DNA of 64,000 bases from Prauserella cavernicola (GCF_016595675.1 NZ_JAENJH010000001.1:496001-560000); one strand, 5' to 3'. Numbered from the stretch's first letter, positions 25,698-34,538 are shown. Notes: generated by a model from the sequence alone, not told the origin. Numbers and translations are program-made.

Positions 25698-26897
25698 TCA
25701 GGCGGGCGTGAGCACCTCGGCCCGTTCGGCGCCCGACGCCACCAGTGCGCGGTACTTGGCGACGTGCTTGGCCGCACCGAACCCGGCCACGCCCACGAGT
25801 CGCTGTCCCGCGAAGTACCCGGCGACAGTGCCCCGCACCGGGCCGCCCGCGAGGCCCTCGCCCTGCAGCGGCACCACGTCGTCGGCCAGCTCGGGCCGCC
25901 CGATGACCTGGATCTTCATCCCGAACTGGTCGGACCACACGTAGGGCAGGCTCGGCGGTGGCGGGGCCGCGCCGGCGATGGCGCGGGCCACGATCGCGGC
26001 CTGGTCGGTGGCGCTGGTCCAGTGCTCGCTCCGGAACCGGCCGCCGCGAACGGGGTCCTCCCACGCGGCCACGTCGCCGACGGCCCACACTCCCGCGGCG
26101 CCGAGGACTCTGCCCTGCGCGTCGCACGCGAGCCCGGCGGTGGTGTCCAGCGTCGTGCCCGCGGCCGTGCCTGCGAGCCAGTCGAGCGCCGGTGCGGCAC
26201 CGACGCCCACCAGCACGACATCGGCGGAGAGCCGGTCACCGTCCGCCAGCTCCACCGTGCCGGAGTCCACGAACCGCTCCAGCCGGGCGCCGAGCCGCAG
26301 GTCCACCCCGGCATCGGTGAGCAACCTGCCGCACAGCGCACCCACCTCGGCGCCCAGCGCCCGCTCGCACGGCGCCACCGACGCCTCGAGCACGGTCACG
26401 TCGAGTCCTCGCTCGCGGGCCCCGCCCGCGACCTCCGCGCCGATGAACCCGGCGCCGACGACGAGCAGGGACGACGCGCCGGCCAGTGCGGCCTGCAGCG
26501 CGAGTGAGTCGTCCAGAGTCCGCAGCGTGTGCACGCCCCCGGGCTGGCCGGGCAGTGTCCTGGCCTGGGCACCGGTGGCGACCACCACCACGTCGGCGTC
26601 GAGCACCGTGCCATCGCTGAGCTCGACCGCGCCCTCGTGCAGCGCCACGGCGGCGACGCCGTAGCGGGTCCGCACGTTCAGCTCGGCCAGTGCGTCGGCG
26701 CCGCGCAACGCGGCCCGGTCGGGCGTCCAGGCACCGGTGAGGACCTGTTTCGACAGCGGGGGCCGGTCGTAGGGCGTGTGCGTCTCCGCACCGACCAGGC
26801 TGATCTCACCCTCGTACCCGGCGCCTCGCAGCTGCTCGGCGGTGCGCACACCACCGAGTCCCGCTCCGATGACCACGACGTGCTCGGGCTGACTCAC
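25698..26897 (-). CDS. NAD(P)H-dependent ferredoxin/rubredoxin reductase-like flavoprotein
   Basis: A 399-residue flavoprotein of the rhodocoxin/putidaredoxin reductase group. It has the FAD motif VVIGAGLGGVRTAEQLR, PYDRPPLSKQVLTG, the NAD(P) motif LLVVGAGFIGAEVA, the second FAD motif GVWAVGDVAAW and a reductase C-terminal domain (SLPYVWSDQFGMKIQVIG). It would pass electrons from NAD(P)H to a ferredoxin for a P450 or oxygenase, but neither partner is adjacent. A GTG with GAGGAGAGG upstream is the start. It is convergent with the ABC exporter. Confidence 0.9.
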   Translation of the reverse strand: MSQPEHVVVIGAGLGGVRTAEQLRGAGYEGEISLVGAETHTPYDRPPLSKQVLTGAWTPDRAALRGADALAELNVRTRYGVAAVALHEGAVELSDGTVLDADVVVVATGAQARTLPGQPGGVHTLRTLDDSLALQAALAGASSLLVVGAGFIGAEVAGGARERGLDVTVLEASVAPCERALGAEVGALCGRLLTDAGVDLRLGARLERFVDSGTVELADGDRLSADVVLVGVGAAPALDWLAGTAAGTTLDTTAGLACDAQGRVLGAAGVWAVGDVAAWEDPVRGGRFRSEHWTSATDQAAIVARAIAGAAPPPPSLPYVWSDQFGMKIQVIGRPELADDVVPLQGEGLAGGPVRGTVAGYFAGQRLVGVAGFGAAKHVAKYRALVASGAERAEVLTPA

Positions 26898-26970
26898 CAC
26901 AGGGCCTCTCCTCGGTTCGACGATCACCGTCGATCCTGGCACGAACCCGCCGGGCGCGGCCACGACGCCG

Positions 26971-27020
26971 GACACACCGCGGTGGTCCCGCCCGTGCGGG
27001 CGGGACCACCGCGGTGTGTC
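26971..27020. terminator. strong hairpin downstream of the lipase gene
   Basis: A perfect 24-bp inverted repeat (arms 26971-26994 and 26997-27020) with a 2-nt centre. It overlaps the lipase stop codon on the minus strand and has no T-run, as usual for actinobacterial intrinsic terminators. It also separates the lipase from the oxidoreductase promoter. Confidence 0.75.
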
Positions 27021-27915
27021 ACCAGTCGCCGCCCCGGTCGAGGGCGTTGTACGCGGTCTGCAGCGGGGCCCACCCGTTGGTGGTGTTGTGCGACTCGCCC
27101 TCGCTGGCGTGCCAGTAGCGCAGGTTGAACTTGTCCTTGCCGGGAACCAGCTTCCGGATCGCCGTGTGCGAGATCTCGTAGTCGGCATCGCGCAGGTACC
27201 GGAACTTGTGGTCGGCGTAGTGCCCCTTGTCGATGGCGGAGCTACCGCTGACGGTCTCGTCCTCGTCGGAGCCGACGAAGCTCCAGTCCGTGCCGGAGGC
27301 CCACTTCTGGTCGAGCTGGTTCTCCTTCTTGTGCAGCACCTCCATGAAGTAGGAGTCGGGGTTCATCGAGTCCCACTGCGTGCTGTCGTACTTGTCGGTG
27401 TCGAGGATTCCCTTGTGCGGCGTCGCGAGCGTCACCACGTCACTGACCTTCAGCGGTCCCGGCGGAAAGCCCTCCCAGCCCTTCGCCGAGCCGAGGATCG
27501 CCACCCGGCTGACCAGACCGCCCATCGAGTGCGCGACGATCTCCACCGACTCGCCCTTGCTGGTGTGGTCCTCATAGATCCGGTTGGCCAGGGAGGCCGC
27601 GACCTTCTTGATCCGGGTGCTGGTGGTGCCGGCACCGAGGTCGACGTCGCAGTTGGTGTCCCCGCCGTAGTAGGCCACGGTCTTCATCGACGAGCGGGAC
27701 TTGCCCTGCTTCTCGAAGTAGTCGAGCGCGGTACCCCAGATCGACGAGCAGTCCGACGCCTCGTTGTCGTTGTAGCCGTGCACGAAGTAGATCGGCGCAC
27801 CGGCTCTGGCCTCGGCCGGTTTCTCCGCCGCCTGAGCCGTTCCCGCCAGTCCTCCCAGTACGAACACGGCCGTGGTCACGGCCGCGGTCGCCCGGCGGCG
27901 GCCGTCGTGCTTCAT
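27019..27915 (-). CDS. secreted triacylglycerol lipase/esterase
   Basis: A 298-residue secreted alpha/beta hydrolase. The signal peptide has MKHDGRRR, a hydrophobic core AVTTAVFVLGGLAG and AQA cleavage near residue 29. IYFVHGYND is the oxyanion strand, VEIVAHSMGGLVSR the nucleophile elbow, and VVTLATPHKG the segment typical of Streptomyces/Pseudomonas-type lipases. The ATG has GGGAGGA upstream. It should hydrolyse esters or lipids outside the cell. No lid or chaperone gene is nearby. Confidence 0.88.
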   Translation of the reverse strand: MKHDGRRRATAAVTTAVFVLGGLAGTAQAAEKPAEARAGAPIYFVHGYNDNEASDCSSIWGTALDYFEKQGKSRSSMKTVAYYGGDTNCDVDLGAGTTSTRIKKVAASLANRIYEDHTSKGESVEIVAHSMGGLVSRVAILGSAKGWEGFPPGPLKVSDVVTLATPHKGILDTDKYDSTQWDSMNPDSYFMEVLHKKENQLDQKWASGTDWSFVGSDEDETVSGSSAIDKGHYADHKFRYLRDADYEISHTAIRKLVPGKDKFNLRYWHASEGESHNTTNGWAPLQTAYNALDRGGDW

Positions 27916-27996
27916 CGCGCATTCCTCCCTCGCGTCGTGCCGAAGTGGTTCATGGTCTCCGACGCGAGCCGATGCCGTCACGTTCCGGCTGGAATC

Positions 27997-28518
27997 TCAC
28001 CTGTCGGTAGGCGGCAGCTCCATCACCCGCGTGTTCTGGAAGGAGTCCTGCAGCCAGCGGCCGTTCTGTTCGACCAGCACGTTCGTGTTACGCGAGTAGG
28101 AGTCCTCGCGGCAGGTCGTGCTCGGCGGCTCCAGCTGGCAGCTGGTCCGCACGATCACGGCCAGGCCCGGACGCACGAACCGGACGTGCTCGTCCAGAGC
28201 GCGCAGCCTGGTGTTGTCGATGAAGTGGTCGAAGTAGTACCGCATTCCCTCGGCGATGCCCTGGCGGGTGCGCAGGTGGTCGCCGTTGAAGGTCACCACG
28301 TCGGCGTCGGCCGTGAACGTCGCGGCGAAGTCCTCGGCGTCCTCGCGGTGCCACGCGTCCTCCTGCTGGCGCAGGATCCGGTCGAACGCGGCGGTCGCGG
28401 ACTCGCCCGGTTTTCCCGCGTCGCCGGGCTCGGCGGTGGCGAGCAGCGCCGAGCCGCCCGTGAGCAGCGCGGCGGCGGCCAGCACCGCGGCGAGCCTGGC
28501 ATGTCCCTGACGTCCCAT
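27997..28518 (-). CDS. secreted SgcJ/EcaC-like NTF2-fold protein
   Basis: A 173-residue protein with an N-terminal signal segment (ARLAAVLAAAALLTGGSALL, residues 8-27) and an NTF2-like domain: DRILRQQEDAWHREDAEDFAATFTADADVVTFNGDH is the SgcJ/EcaC (DUF4440-like) signature. Two Cys (TSCQLEPPSTTCRED) could form a disulfide after export. The ATG has GGGGGAGA upstream. Enzymatic activity is unknown. It lies behind the nitroreductase and ahead of the lipase on the same strand, but with gaps of 110 and 81 bp and no clear operon. Confidence 0.75.
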   Translation of the reverse strand: MGRQGHARLAAVLAAAALLTGGSALLATAEPGDAGKPGESATAAFDRILRQQEDAWHREDAEDFAATFTADADVVTFNGDHLRTRQGIAEGMRYYFDHFIDNTRLRALDEHVRFVRPGLAVIVRTSCQLEPPSTTCREDSYSRNTNVLVEQNGRWLQDSFQNTRVMELPPTDR

Positions 28519-28628
28519 GGGTTCTCCCCCGTCCGATGTGTCCGGTGTGGTCACCGGCTCGGGAGTGAACCTAGGAGCGGCGAGGAGACATCGTCGTCCG
28601 GTGAGAGTTGCGGGTCGTGCGCGGCGGG

Positions 28629-29612
28629 CTACTTCCGGGGTAGCGGTTCGGTCACCGCGTGCACGGATCTGCGAGGCGTCGTGGCTCCGGGGAAGCCGTA
28701 CCCGAGCCGCAGCGCCGTCTGCGGGCACTCACGGTCGCCCAGCATGGTCCTCAGCACCGTGCGCGCGGCAGGCACCTCGATGGGCTGCGCCAGGAAGGAG
28801 GCGCTCAGCCCGGAGGCCGTGGCTGCGAGCAGAACCCGCTGCAACGCCTGCCCCGCGCGCAGCCGGGCCAGGCGCGTGTCGCCCGGGGTCTGCAGCACGG
28901 CCACCAGCGGGTCGCGTTCGAACCGGCGTTCGGCGGCCGACTCACGCCCGCCGTAGTCCCGCAGCGCGAGCACGCCGCCCTCCAGAGCTCGCGGGCCACC
29001 CGCGGTCCTCGGCACGCCGTCGGCGTCCGGAACATCGCGGGTCCACGTGGCGAGCTCGGTACGAAAAGCCGCGTCCTCGGACTGCAGGTGATCGGAGCGG
29101 CGCAGCAGCGCGGCGAAGGCGTCGAGCTGGCCGGGCTGGTCGAGCAGCACGAGCCGGGCGCCCTCGGCGACCGCGGCGCGGCCCAGCGCGTACCGCAGAT
29201 GCAGCGGAACCCTGCGGTCGAGAAACGGCCTGCGGTTGGTGTGCCTGCGCGGGATCGCCCCGGCCAGCCGGAGATCCTCAGGCGCGGGCCTGCGCGGCCG
29301 TCCGGGCCGGATCGTGGCCAGCAGCACCGGGTTGTCGCGTTCGGGCAGCAGGTCCACGATCGGCGTCCGCCCGCTCTCGACGATGCTGAGCCGGATGTTG
29401 AGGATCGCGGCGCCGCACGCGAGCAGCGCCTCCCTGGCGTCGGGGTCGCAGACGCGCAGCACCCGGCGCGGATCCAGCAGCACGTCGATGCGCCCGGCGT
29501 GCACGCGGAACCGCCACGGCTGCGTGTTGTGCGGTGACGGCGCCCGCACCGCCGCCGCGAGCGCGGACTCGATCAGTGATGTGGCAGGGCTCGGTGGTGC
29601 CGTCATGGTCAT
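28629..29612 (-). CDS. Acg-type nitroreductase-family protein
   Basis: A 327-residue member of the nitroreductase superfamily of the Acg group (mycobacterial Rv2032 type). RAPSPHNTQPWRFRVH near residue 25 is the FMN-site signature; IPRRHTNRRPF and LLVLLDQPGQ-like segments follow. Acg proteins retain flavin tightly and belong to the DosR dormancy regulon in mycobacteria. The start overlaps the stop of the universal stress protein (ATGA), so the two are coexpressed. A DevR-like box lies in front of the pair. Confidence 0.87.
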   Translation of the reverse strand: MTMTAPPSPATSLIESALAAAVRAPSPHNTQPWRFRVHAGRIDVLLDPRRVLRVCDPDAREALLACGAAILNIRLSIVESGRTPIVDLLPERDNPVLLATIRPGRPRRPAPEDLRLAGAIPRRHTNRRPFLDRRVPLHLRYALGRAAVAEGARLVLLDQPGQLDAFAALLRRSDHLQSEDAAFRTELATWTRDVPDADGVPRTAGGPRALEGGVLALRDYGGRESAAERRFERDPLVAVLQTPGDTRLARLRAGQALQRVLLAATASGLSASFLAQPIEVPAARTVLRTMLGDRECPQTALRLGYGFPGATTPRRSVHAVTEPLPRK

Positions 29613-30499
29613 CGCGTGCCTCCTGCCTCACGGGGTCGCACCACGGCGACTGGGCAGGGCGCGTGGGTCACGAGCGCGCGGCTCGTGGACCCCAGCAGCA
29701 TGCCCCGGAAGCCGCCCCTGCCCCGGCTTCCCACCACCAACAGCTGCGCGTGCTCCGCCTGCTCGAGCAGCGTGCGCACCGCGCGGCCGCGGGCCACGAC
29801 GGTCTCCACCGGCACGTCCGGGTAGCCGTCGCGCACCAGCCCGACCTGGGCGTCCAGGACGGCGCGTTCCTCGGTGTCGATGTCGTCGGGGTTCACCGAG
29901 AGCGGGTACATGCGCACGGTGGCCTCCAGCATCGCGTCGTTCCAGGTGCGCACCGCGACCACGGGGACGCCCCGCAGTGCGGCCTCGTCGAAGGCGAACT
30001 CGACGGCGGCGTCGCTCGCGGGTGAGTTGTCGATGCCCACCACTACGGGTCCCTCGGTGCGCGGGCCCTCCTCCTGCCCACGGACCACGACCACCGGGCA
30101 GCTCCCGTGCGCGGCGAGCGAGACGGCCACCGATCCCACGAGCAGGCCACTGAACCCGCCGAGCCCGCGCGAGCCGAGCACCACGAGCGCACTGCGCCGG
30201 GATTCCGCGAGCAGCGCGGCCGCGGGCTGCGCCTCGACGAGGGACACCTCCACCGCGACGCCGGGGGCGGCCTTCTCCGCGGCTTCCCTGGCCTCCCGCA
30301 GCCGCTGTTCGCCCTCGGCGCGCAACCCGGAACGGAGCTCACCGACGCTGGTGATGAACGCGGGGTAGCCGCGCTCGGGCACCAGGTAGGCGTTCACCAG
30401 CCGCAGAGTCCCGCGCCGCTGGGCCGCCTCCGTGGCGGCCCACGCGACCGCGTGCCGGGCGGACGTGGAGCCATCCACGCCCACGACGATCGTGCTCAT
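29609..30499 (-). CDS. universal stress protein with two UspA domains
   Basis: A 296-residue tandem UspA protein. Domain 1 (about 1-145) begins MSTIVVGVDGSTSARHAV and ends VVLGSRGLGGFSGLLVGSVAVSLAAHGSCPVVVVR; domain 2 (about 150-290) begins PVVVGIDNSPASDAAVEFA and ends VVGSRGRGGFRGMLLGSTSRALVTHAPCPVAVVR. Both carry the G-2x-G-9x-G-S/T ATP-binding pattern. It is coupled with the Acg-type nitroreductase. In mycobacteria and streptomycetes such pairs are induced by hypoxia or nitric oxide through DosR/DevR. Confidence 0.93.
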   Translation of the reverse strand: MSTIVVGVDGSTSARHAVAWAATEAAQRRGTLRLVNAYLVPERGYPAFITSVGELRSGLRAEGEQRLREAREAAEKAAPGVAVEVSLVEAQPAAALLAESRRSALVVLGSRGLGGFSGLLVGSVAVSLAAHGSCPVVVVRGQEEGPRTEGPVVVGIDNSPASDAAVEFAFDEAALRGVPVVAVRTWNDAMLEATVRMYPLSVNPDDIDTEERAVLDAQVGLVRDGYPDVPVETVVARGRAVRTLLEQAEHAQLLVVGSRGRGGFRGMLLGSTSRALVTHAPCPVAVVRPREAGGTR

Positions 30500-30562
30500 G
30501 TGCTCAGGCCTTCCGTGACTGGGCTGTGCTCTCATCGTGACCGGCCCGTGCACCCGGCGCGT

Positions 30563-30576
30563 GGGCCGAAAGCCCC
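30563..30576 (-). promoter_or_regulatory. DevR/DosR-like box upstream of the stress-protein operon
   Basis: GGGCCGAAAGCCCC (GGGGC-TTTC-GGCCC in the direction of the gene), fitting the GGG-N-C-N4-G-N-CCC form. It ends 63 bp from the start codon, almost exactly the distance found at the CBS operon. The Usp and Acg-type products are classic DosR-regulon members, which strengthens the call. Confidence 0.6.
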
Positions 30577-30605
30577 TGGTTCGCATGACCTCGGACCCGC
30601 CGGGA

Positions 30606-31567
30606 TCAGGTCAGCAGCACGACCGTGCCCTGCGCGGAGCGCCGTTCGAGCGCCGCGTGCGCGCTGGCTGCCTGTTCCAGCGGGAACCGGCTGATCAACG
30701 GCACCAGCCGGTCGGCCGCCGGCGGCCTCCAGTGCCGCCGCCCGGTCGCGGAGCAGCCGCCGGCCCCAGCACCCACCTGGCGGTGATCCCGCGCTCGCAC
30801 AGGTCGCCGGTGCGCAGCGGGGTCGGCTCCCCCGACGCGCAGCCGTACAGCAGGACGCGACCACCCCGGCACAGCAGCTCCAGCGCCTGTCTCCCGGTCG
30901 CACCGCCCACTCCGTCGAACACGACGCTGACCTCTCGGCCCCCGAGCGCGGCACGGACCCGCGCGGGCCAGCCCGGCTCCCGGTAGTCGATCGCCACCGT
31001 GGCGCCGAGCGCCGCGACCCTGGCGAGCTTGCCCGGCCCGCGCGCCGCGCCCACGACGGTGCGGCCCTCGGCCACGGCCGCCTGCACGGCGAGGCCGCCG
31101 ATCCCGACCGCGGCCGAGAGCACCAGCAGCACGTCGTCGGGCGTGAGCTCCGACTGGTCGAGCACGCCGAGCATCGTGGCCCCGGTCGTGTCCATCGCCA
31201 CCGCGGCGGCCGAGCCCACCTCGTCGGGCACCGCGAGCAGCGCGCCGGCGTCGGCGACGGCGACGGCCCGCTCCGCGTAGCCGCCCCGCTCGACACCGGC
31301 CACCACCCGGCACCCGAGCCAGCCGCCCGCCACGCCCGGACCCAGCTCGCTGACCAACCCGGCCACCGCCGCGCCGAGCACGGCGGGCAGCCGGGGCGGC
31401 CGGTGCGGGCCGACGGCGATCCCCCGCCGCAGCCTGGTCTCGATGAACCGGACGCTCGCGGCCTCGACGTCCACCACCACCTGCCCCACTCCCGGCACGG
31501 GATCCGGTGCCCGCTCGAGCCGCAGCTCCTCCGGCGGGCCGTAGGCGTGCAGGCGCACCACGCGCAT
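30606..31567 (-). pseudogene. zinc-type quinone oxidoreductase, frameshifted
   Basis: A medium-chain dehydrogenase/reductase of the quinone-oxidoreductase type, starting MRVVRLHAYGPPEELRLERAP and with VLLVLSAAVGIGGLAVQAAVAEG (NADPH loop) and VSVVFDGVGGATGRQAL in frame. After ARWVLGP the frame is lost near 30757-30766. RLLRDRAAALEAA follows in a second frame, and from about 30714-30728 the family ending ADRLVPLISRFPLEQAASAHAALE runs in a third. The total of 962 nt is two more than a multiple of three, so two single-base insertions in G/C runs explain it. It is either a recent pseudogene or a pair of sequencing errors. The enzyme would reduce quinones with NADPH. Confidence 0.8.
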
Positions 31568-31868
31568 CGATGACTCCTCCACTTGATCGAGACCGCGGCC
31601 CCAGCCATCACTGTCCACCTAACTGGAGGTCAAGGGCGTTCGCGCCGATCACCGTCCACACACGACAGGCGCTCTCGAACTCACCGTGCTCCTGGCCAGG
31701 ACTCCACGAGAACCGTTGGTACTAGGGACATTCGGCCCATGCGCCCCTGCGCGGCGCTTCTCTAGGGTCGGCTTCGACGGCGGTGCGCCCGGCGCCCGCG
31801 CTTCATCGCGAGCACGTCCTGCACACCTGTTGGCCCCTTAGCAACCTCCGGTACGGGAAAGGACGACC
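31568..31868. other. intergenic region between quinone oxidoreductase and hydrolase operon
   Basis: About 300 bp with no open frame that looks coding. It holds a DevR-like box (31725-31738), a TAGGGT -10 candidate (31763-31768) and a leader of about 95 nt before the hydrolase ATG, which has GGGAAAGGA as ribosome site. Nothing else was recognised. Confidence 0.6.
31725..31738 (+). promoter_or_regulatory. DevR/DosR-like box upstream of the hydrolase operon
   Basis: GGGACATTCGGCCC, the best of the three matches to the DosR half-site GGGAC. TAGGGT follows 24 bp downstream as a -10 candidate, so the box would be centred near -44, a usual activator position. Confidence 0.6.
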
Positions 31869-32705
31869 ATGAGCTTTGTGACGGCCTCCGACGGCGCACA
31901 GATCTTCTACAACGACTGGGGTTCGGGCCCGCCGGTGGTGTTCTGCCACGGCTGGCCACTCAACTCCGACAGCTGGGAGGCGCAGATGCTGCTGCTGGCC
32001 TCCCACGGCTTCCGGTGCGTCGCCCACGACCGGCGGGGCCACGGAAAATCGACGCAGACCTGGCGTGGCAACAACATGGACACCTACGCCGACGACCTCG
32101 CGGTCGTGCTCGACATGCTCGATCTGCGCGAGGTGACGCTGATCGGATTCTCCACCGGCGGCGGCGAGGTGGCCCGCTACGTCGGCAGGCACGGACTCGA
32201 CCGGATCGCCAGGATCGCGCTCGTGTCCGCGGTGCCGCCGTTCATGTTGCGAACGCCGGACAACCCCGGCGGTGTGCCGGTGGAGACGTTCGACGAACTC
32301 AGGACGGGTTCGCTCGCCGACCGTGCCCAGCTCTACCGCAATCTGGCCGACGGACCGTTCTTCGGCAACAACCGGCCGGGCGCGGTCGTCTCGCAGGGCA
32401 CGCGGGACGCGTTCTGGCTGCGGAGCATGCAGTCGGGTCACCGCAACGCCTACGAGTCGATCGAGGCGTTCTCGGCCACCGACTTCCGCGGCGACCTGGA
32501 GGCCATCACCGTGCCGACGCTCGTCATCCACGGCGAGGACGACCAGATCGTGCCCTTCGCGGTGGGCGGGCAGGCCTCGGCCGCGCTCATCAAGGGCGCG
32601 ACGCTGAAGGTCTACCCCGAGGCACCGCACGGCATCACCGACACGCACAAACAGCAGCTCGGAAACGACCTGCTGGAGTTCGCCTCAGCGGCCAAGGAGA
32701 CGTGA
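31869..32705 (+). CDS. alpha/beta hydrolase (arylesterase/non-haem haloperoxidase type)
   Basis: A 278-residue hydrolase of the cofactor-free haloperoxidase/arylesterase group. It has [15 protein letters not shown] (oxyanion), HDRRGHGKS, the nucleophile [13 protein letters not shown], the acid in [11 protein letters not shown] and the His in APHGITDTH, all at family positions. Length is normal. Such enzymes hydrolyse aryl esters or lactones and can make peracids. GGGAAAGGA lies before the ATG. It forms an operon with the next hydrolase (TGATG overlap) behind a DevR-like box. Confidence 0.92.
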   Translation: MSFVTASDGAQIFYNDWGSGPPVVFCHGWPLNSDSWEAQMLLLASHGFRCVAHDRRGHGKSTQTWRGNNMDTYADDLAVVLDMLDLREVTLIGFSTGGGEVARYVGRHGLDRIARIALVSAVPPFMLRTPDNPGGVPVETFDELRTGSLADRAQLYRNLADGPFFGNNRPGAVVSQGTRDAFWLRSMQSGHRNAYESIEAFSATDFRGDLEAITVPTLVIHGEDDQIVPFAVGGQASAALIKGATLKVYPEAPHGITDTHKQQLGNDLLEFASAAKET

Positions 32706-33535
32706 TGAGCCACGCCATTCCCGCACCCGACACCATCGTCCTCATCCACGGCCTGTGGGTGACGCCGCGCAGCTGGGAACACTGGATCACGCACTACCGC
32801 AAGAAGGGCTACACGGTGCTCGCACCCGCCTATCCCGGGTTCGAGGTGGAGGTCGAGGCGCTCAACGACGATCCGAAACCGGTGGCCGACGTGACCATCT
32901 CCGCGATCATCGAGCACCTGGAGTCGGTGCTCAGGCCGTTGCAGCGACCGCCGATCATCATGGGGCACTCGGCGGGCGGCGCGTTCACGCAGGTCCTGCT
33001 CGACCGGGGCTGGGGCGCCGCGGGCGTGGTGCTCAACTCCGCGCCGACGGAGGGCGTGGCCGTCGTGCCGCTGTCCCAGATCAAGTCCACGTTCCCGGTG
33101 TTCAAGAACCCCGCCAACCGGCATCGGGCGATCGCGTTCACCCACGAGCAGTGGCACTACGCCTTCACCAACACCTTCAGCGACGAGGAGTCGCAGGCGC
33201 TCTACCGGCGCTACGCCATCCCCGCTCCCGGTCGCATCGTGTGGGGCAGTCTGCTCGCCAACCTCCAGCCCGGCCACCAGGAGGCGTGGGTCGACTACCA
33301 CAACGACGCCCGTGCGCCGTTGCTGTTCATCGCGGGCGGGCAGGACCGCCTGATGCCGCCCGCGGTGCAGCGCTCCAACGCCAAGCACTACAAGTCCAAC
33401 ACCATCACCGAGATCAAGGAGTACGAGGACCGGGCACACCTGCTCCCGGCACAACCGGGCTGGGAGGAGATCGCTGACTACGCGCTGAACTGGGCGGTGG
33501 ACAACGCGGGACGGGCGGCCCAGCCCGCCCGCTGA
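32705..33535 (+). CDS. alpha/beta hydrolase
   Basis: A 276-residue alpha/beta hydrolase. TIVLIHGLWVTPRSWEHW gives the oxyanion strand, IIMGHSAGGAFTQVLLDRG the nucleophile Ser, LLFIAGGQDRLMP the acid, and YEDRAHLLPAQPGW the His. A cap region with HYAFTNTFSDEESQALYRRYAIPAPGR separates the halves. The start overlaps the upstream hydrolase stop, so both are made from one message. No specific substrate can be assigned; it is not a close relative of its partner. Confidence 0.88.
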   Translation: MSHAIPAPDTIVLIHGLWVTPRSWEHWITHYRKKGYTVLAPAYPGFEVEVEALNDDPKPVADVTISAIIEHLESVLRPLQRPPIIMGHSAGGAFTQVLLDRGWGAAGVVLNSAPTEGVAVVPLSQIKSTFPVFKNPANRHRAIAFTHEQWHYAFTNTFSDEESQALYRRYAIPAPGRIVWGSLLANLQPGHQEAWVDYHNDARAPLLFIAGGQDRLMPPAVQRSNAKHYKSNTITEIKEYEDRAHLLPAQPGWEEIADYALNWAVDNAGRAAQPAR

Positions 33536-33558
33536 GACGCTGAGGCTCGTTCATCGCC

Positions 33559-34117
33559 TCACGGGGCGCGCGAGGTGACGTGCACGCGTTCGCCGTGCAG
33601 TCCGAACAGGATCAGCAGCTCGACCGCGCGCCCGTCGGCCGAACCCAGCCAGTGCGCGACGGTGGTGTCGAACTCGGCGGCCTCCCCCGGCGGGACGGTC
33701 AGGTCGCGTTCGCCCACCACCAGCCGCAGCCGTCCGTTGAGGACGTAGAGCCACTCGTAGCCGGCGTGGGTCTGCGGAGTGGGTTCGGCCGGCCGGTCGC
33801 GGCCGGGGATGAGCATCTTGTACGCCCGCACGCCGCCGGGCCTGCGGGACAGCGGGATGAACGTCATGCCGTAACGGGGGACCGGGTGCAGGTGGATCCG
33901 GGGGGTCGCCGGTGCGCGGCGCGCCGACGAGATCGTCGAGCGGAACGTCGTGGGCGCGGGCGAGCGGCAGCAGGAGCTCCAGGTTCGGCCGCCGCCGCCC
34001 GCTCTCCAGGCGCGACAGTGTGCACTCGGAGATCCCGGTCCTGGTCGCGAGCTCGGCCAGGGTGGAGCCGCGCTGCTTGCCCAGGGCCCGCAGCCGCGGT
34101 CCGACCGCGTCCAGCAC
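33559..34117 (-). pseudogene. XRE-type regulator with cupin domain, frameshifted
   Basis: The N-terminal part is an XRE helix-turn-helix (STLAELATRTGISECTLSRLESGRRRPNLELLLPLARA), followed by DDLVGAPRTGDP. The frame then breaks at a run of six G (33900-33905). With one base fewer the reading continues RIHLHPVPRYGMTFIPL into a normal cupin (GYEWLYVLNGRLRLVV, VPPGEAAEFDTTVAHWLG). The 559-nt span is one base too long. The gene is divergent from a truncated methyltransferase, its usual partner. A GTG start is assumed; no ATG fits. Either a phase-variable or decayed regulator, or a sequencing error. Confidence 0.78.
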
Positions 34118-34239
34118 GTCCTCGAGATCCTCGCTTATGCCCCCAGTCCTGCCGACCCGGCAAGTGTTCGTGCGTTCGGGACGGCCCGCGGGCCACGGTG
34201 GTCTCCGTAGCCGATCTCCGACCCGAGGGGACACCGCCG

Positions 34240-34377
34240 ATGAGCGCGAACCGCACCGAGACCGCCCGGTTCTGGGACGAGGTGCACAGCGCACCCCGCC
34301 CCGCACAGACCGGCCGCCCGAATCCGGTGCTGGCCGAGATCGCTGGGAGCCTCGACCCCGGCTCGACGGGCCGCTGA
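34240..34377 (+). pseudogene. truncated SAM methyltransferase (N-terminal 45 residues)
   Basis: An ATG with GAGGGG upstream opens a 45-codon frame reading TETARFWDEVHSAPRPAQTGRPNP and VLAEIAGSLDPG. This is the start of a class I methyltransferase of the kind usually paired divergently with XRE-cupin regulators; the expected next segment (ALDLGCGEGG) is missing and a TGA follows. The next 160 bp show no remainder of the gene. It is therefore a deletion remnant. It lies divergent to the frameshifted regulator. Confidence 0.6.
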
Positions 34378-34538
34378 GCTCCGGCCGTCCACTGACGACA
34401 GATCTCCGCTCTCCCTAGCGAGGACTGGTGGTGACGCACGCCGGCTGCGAGGTGCGGCGGCAGAGCCGCCAAGGCCGTGCCGTATAGGGCGTTATACATC
34501 CATCAGTGGAGTCGCCACGGCAGCGCCCGAGCGGTGCC

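Noticed and set aside
31760-31868. Possible riboswitch in the leader of the hydrolase operon
   Set aside because: The leader of about 95 nt is long enough, but no known conserved riboswitch core was recognised.
34378-34538. Possible insertion-sequence remnant or attachment site after the truncated methyltransferase
   Set aside because: A short AT-richer patch (TATAGGGCGTTATA) is present, but no terminal inverted repeats, transposase fragment or direct repeats could be seen.
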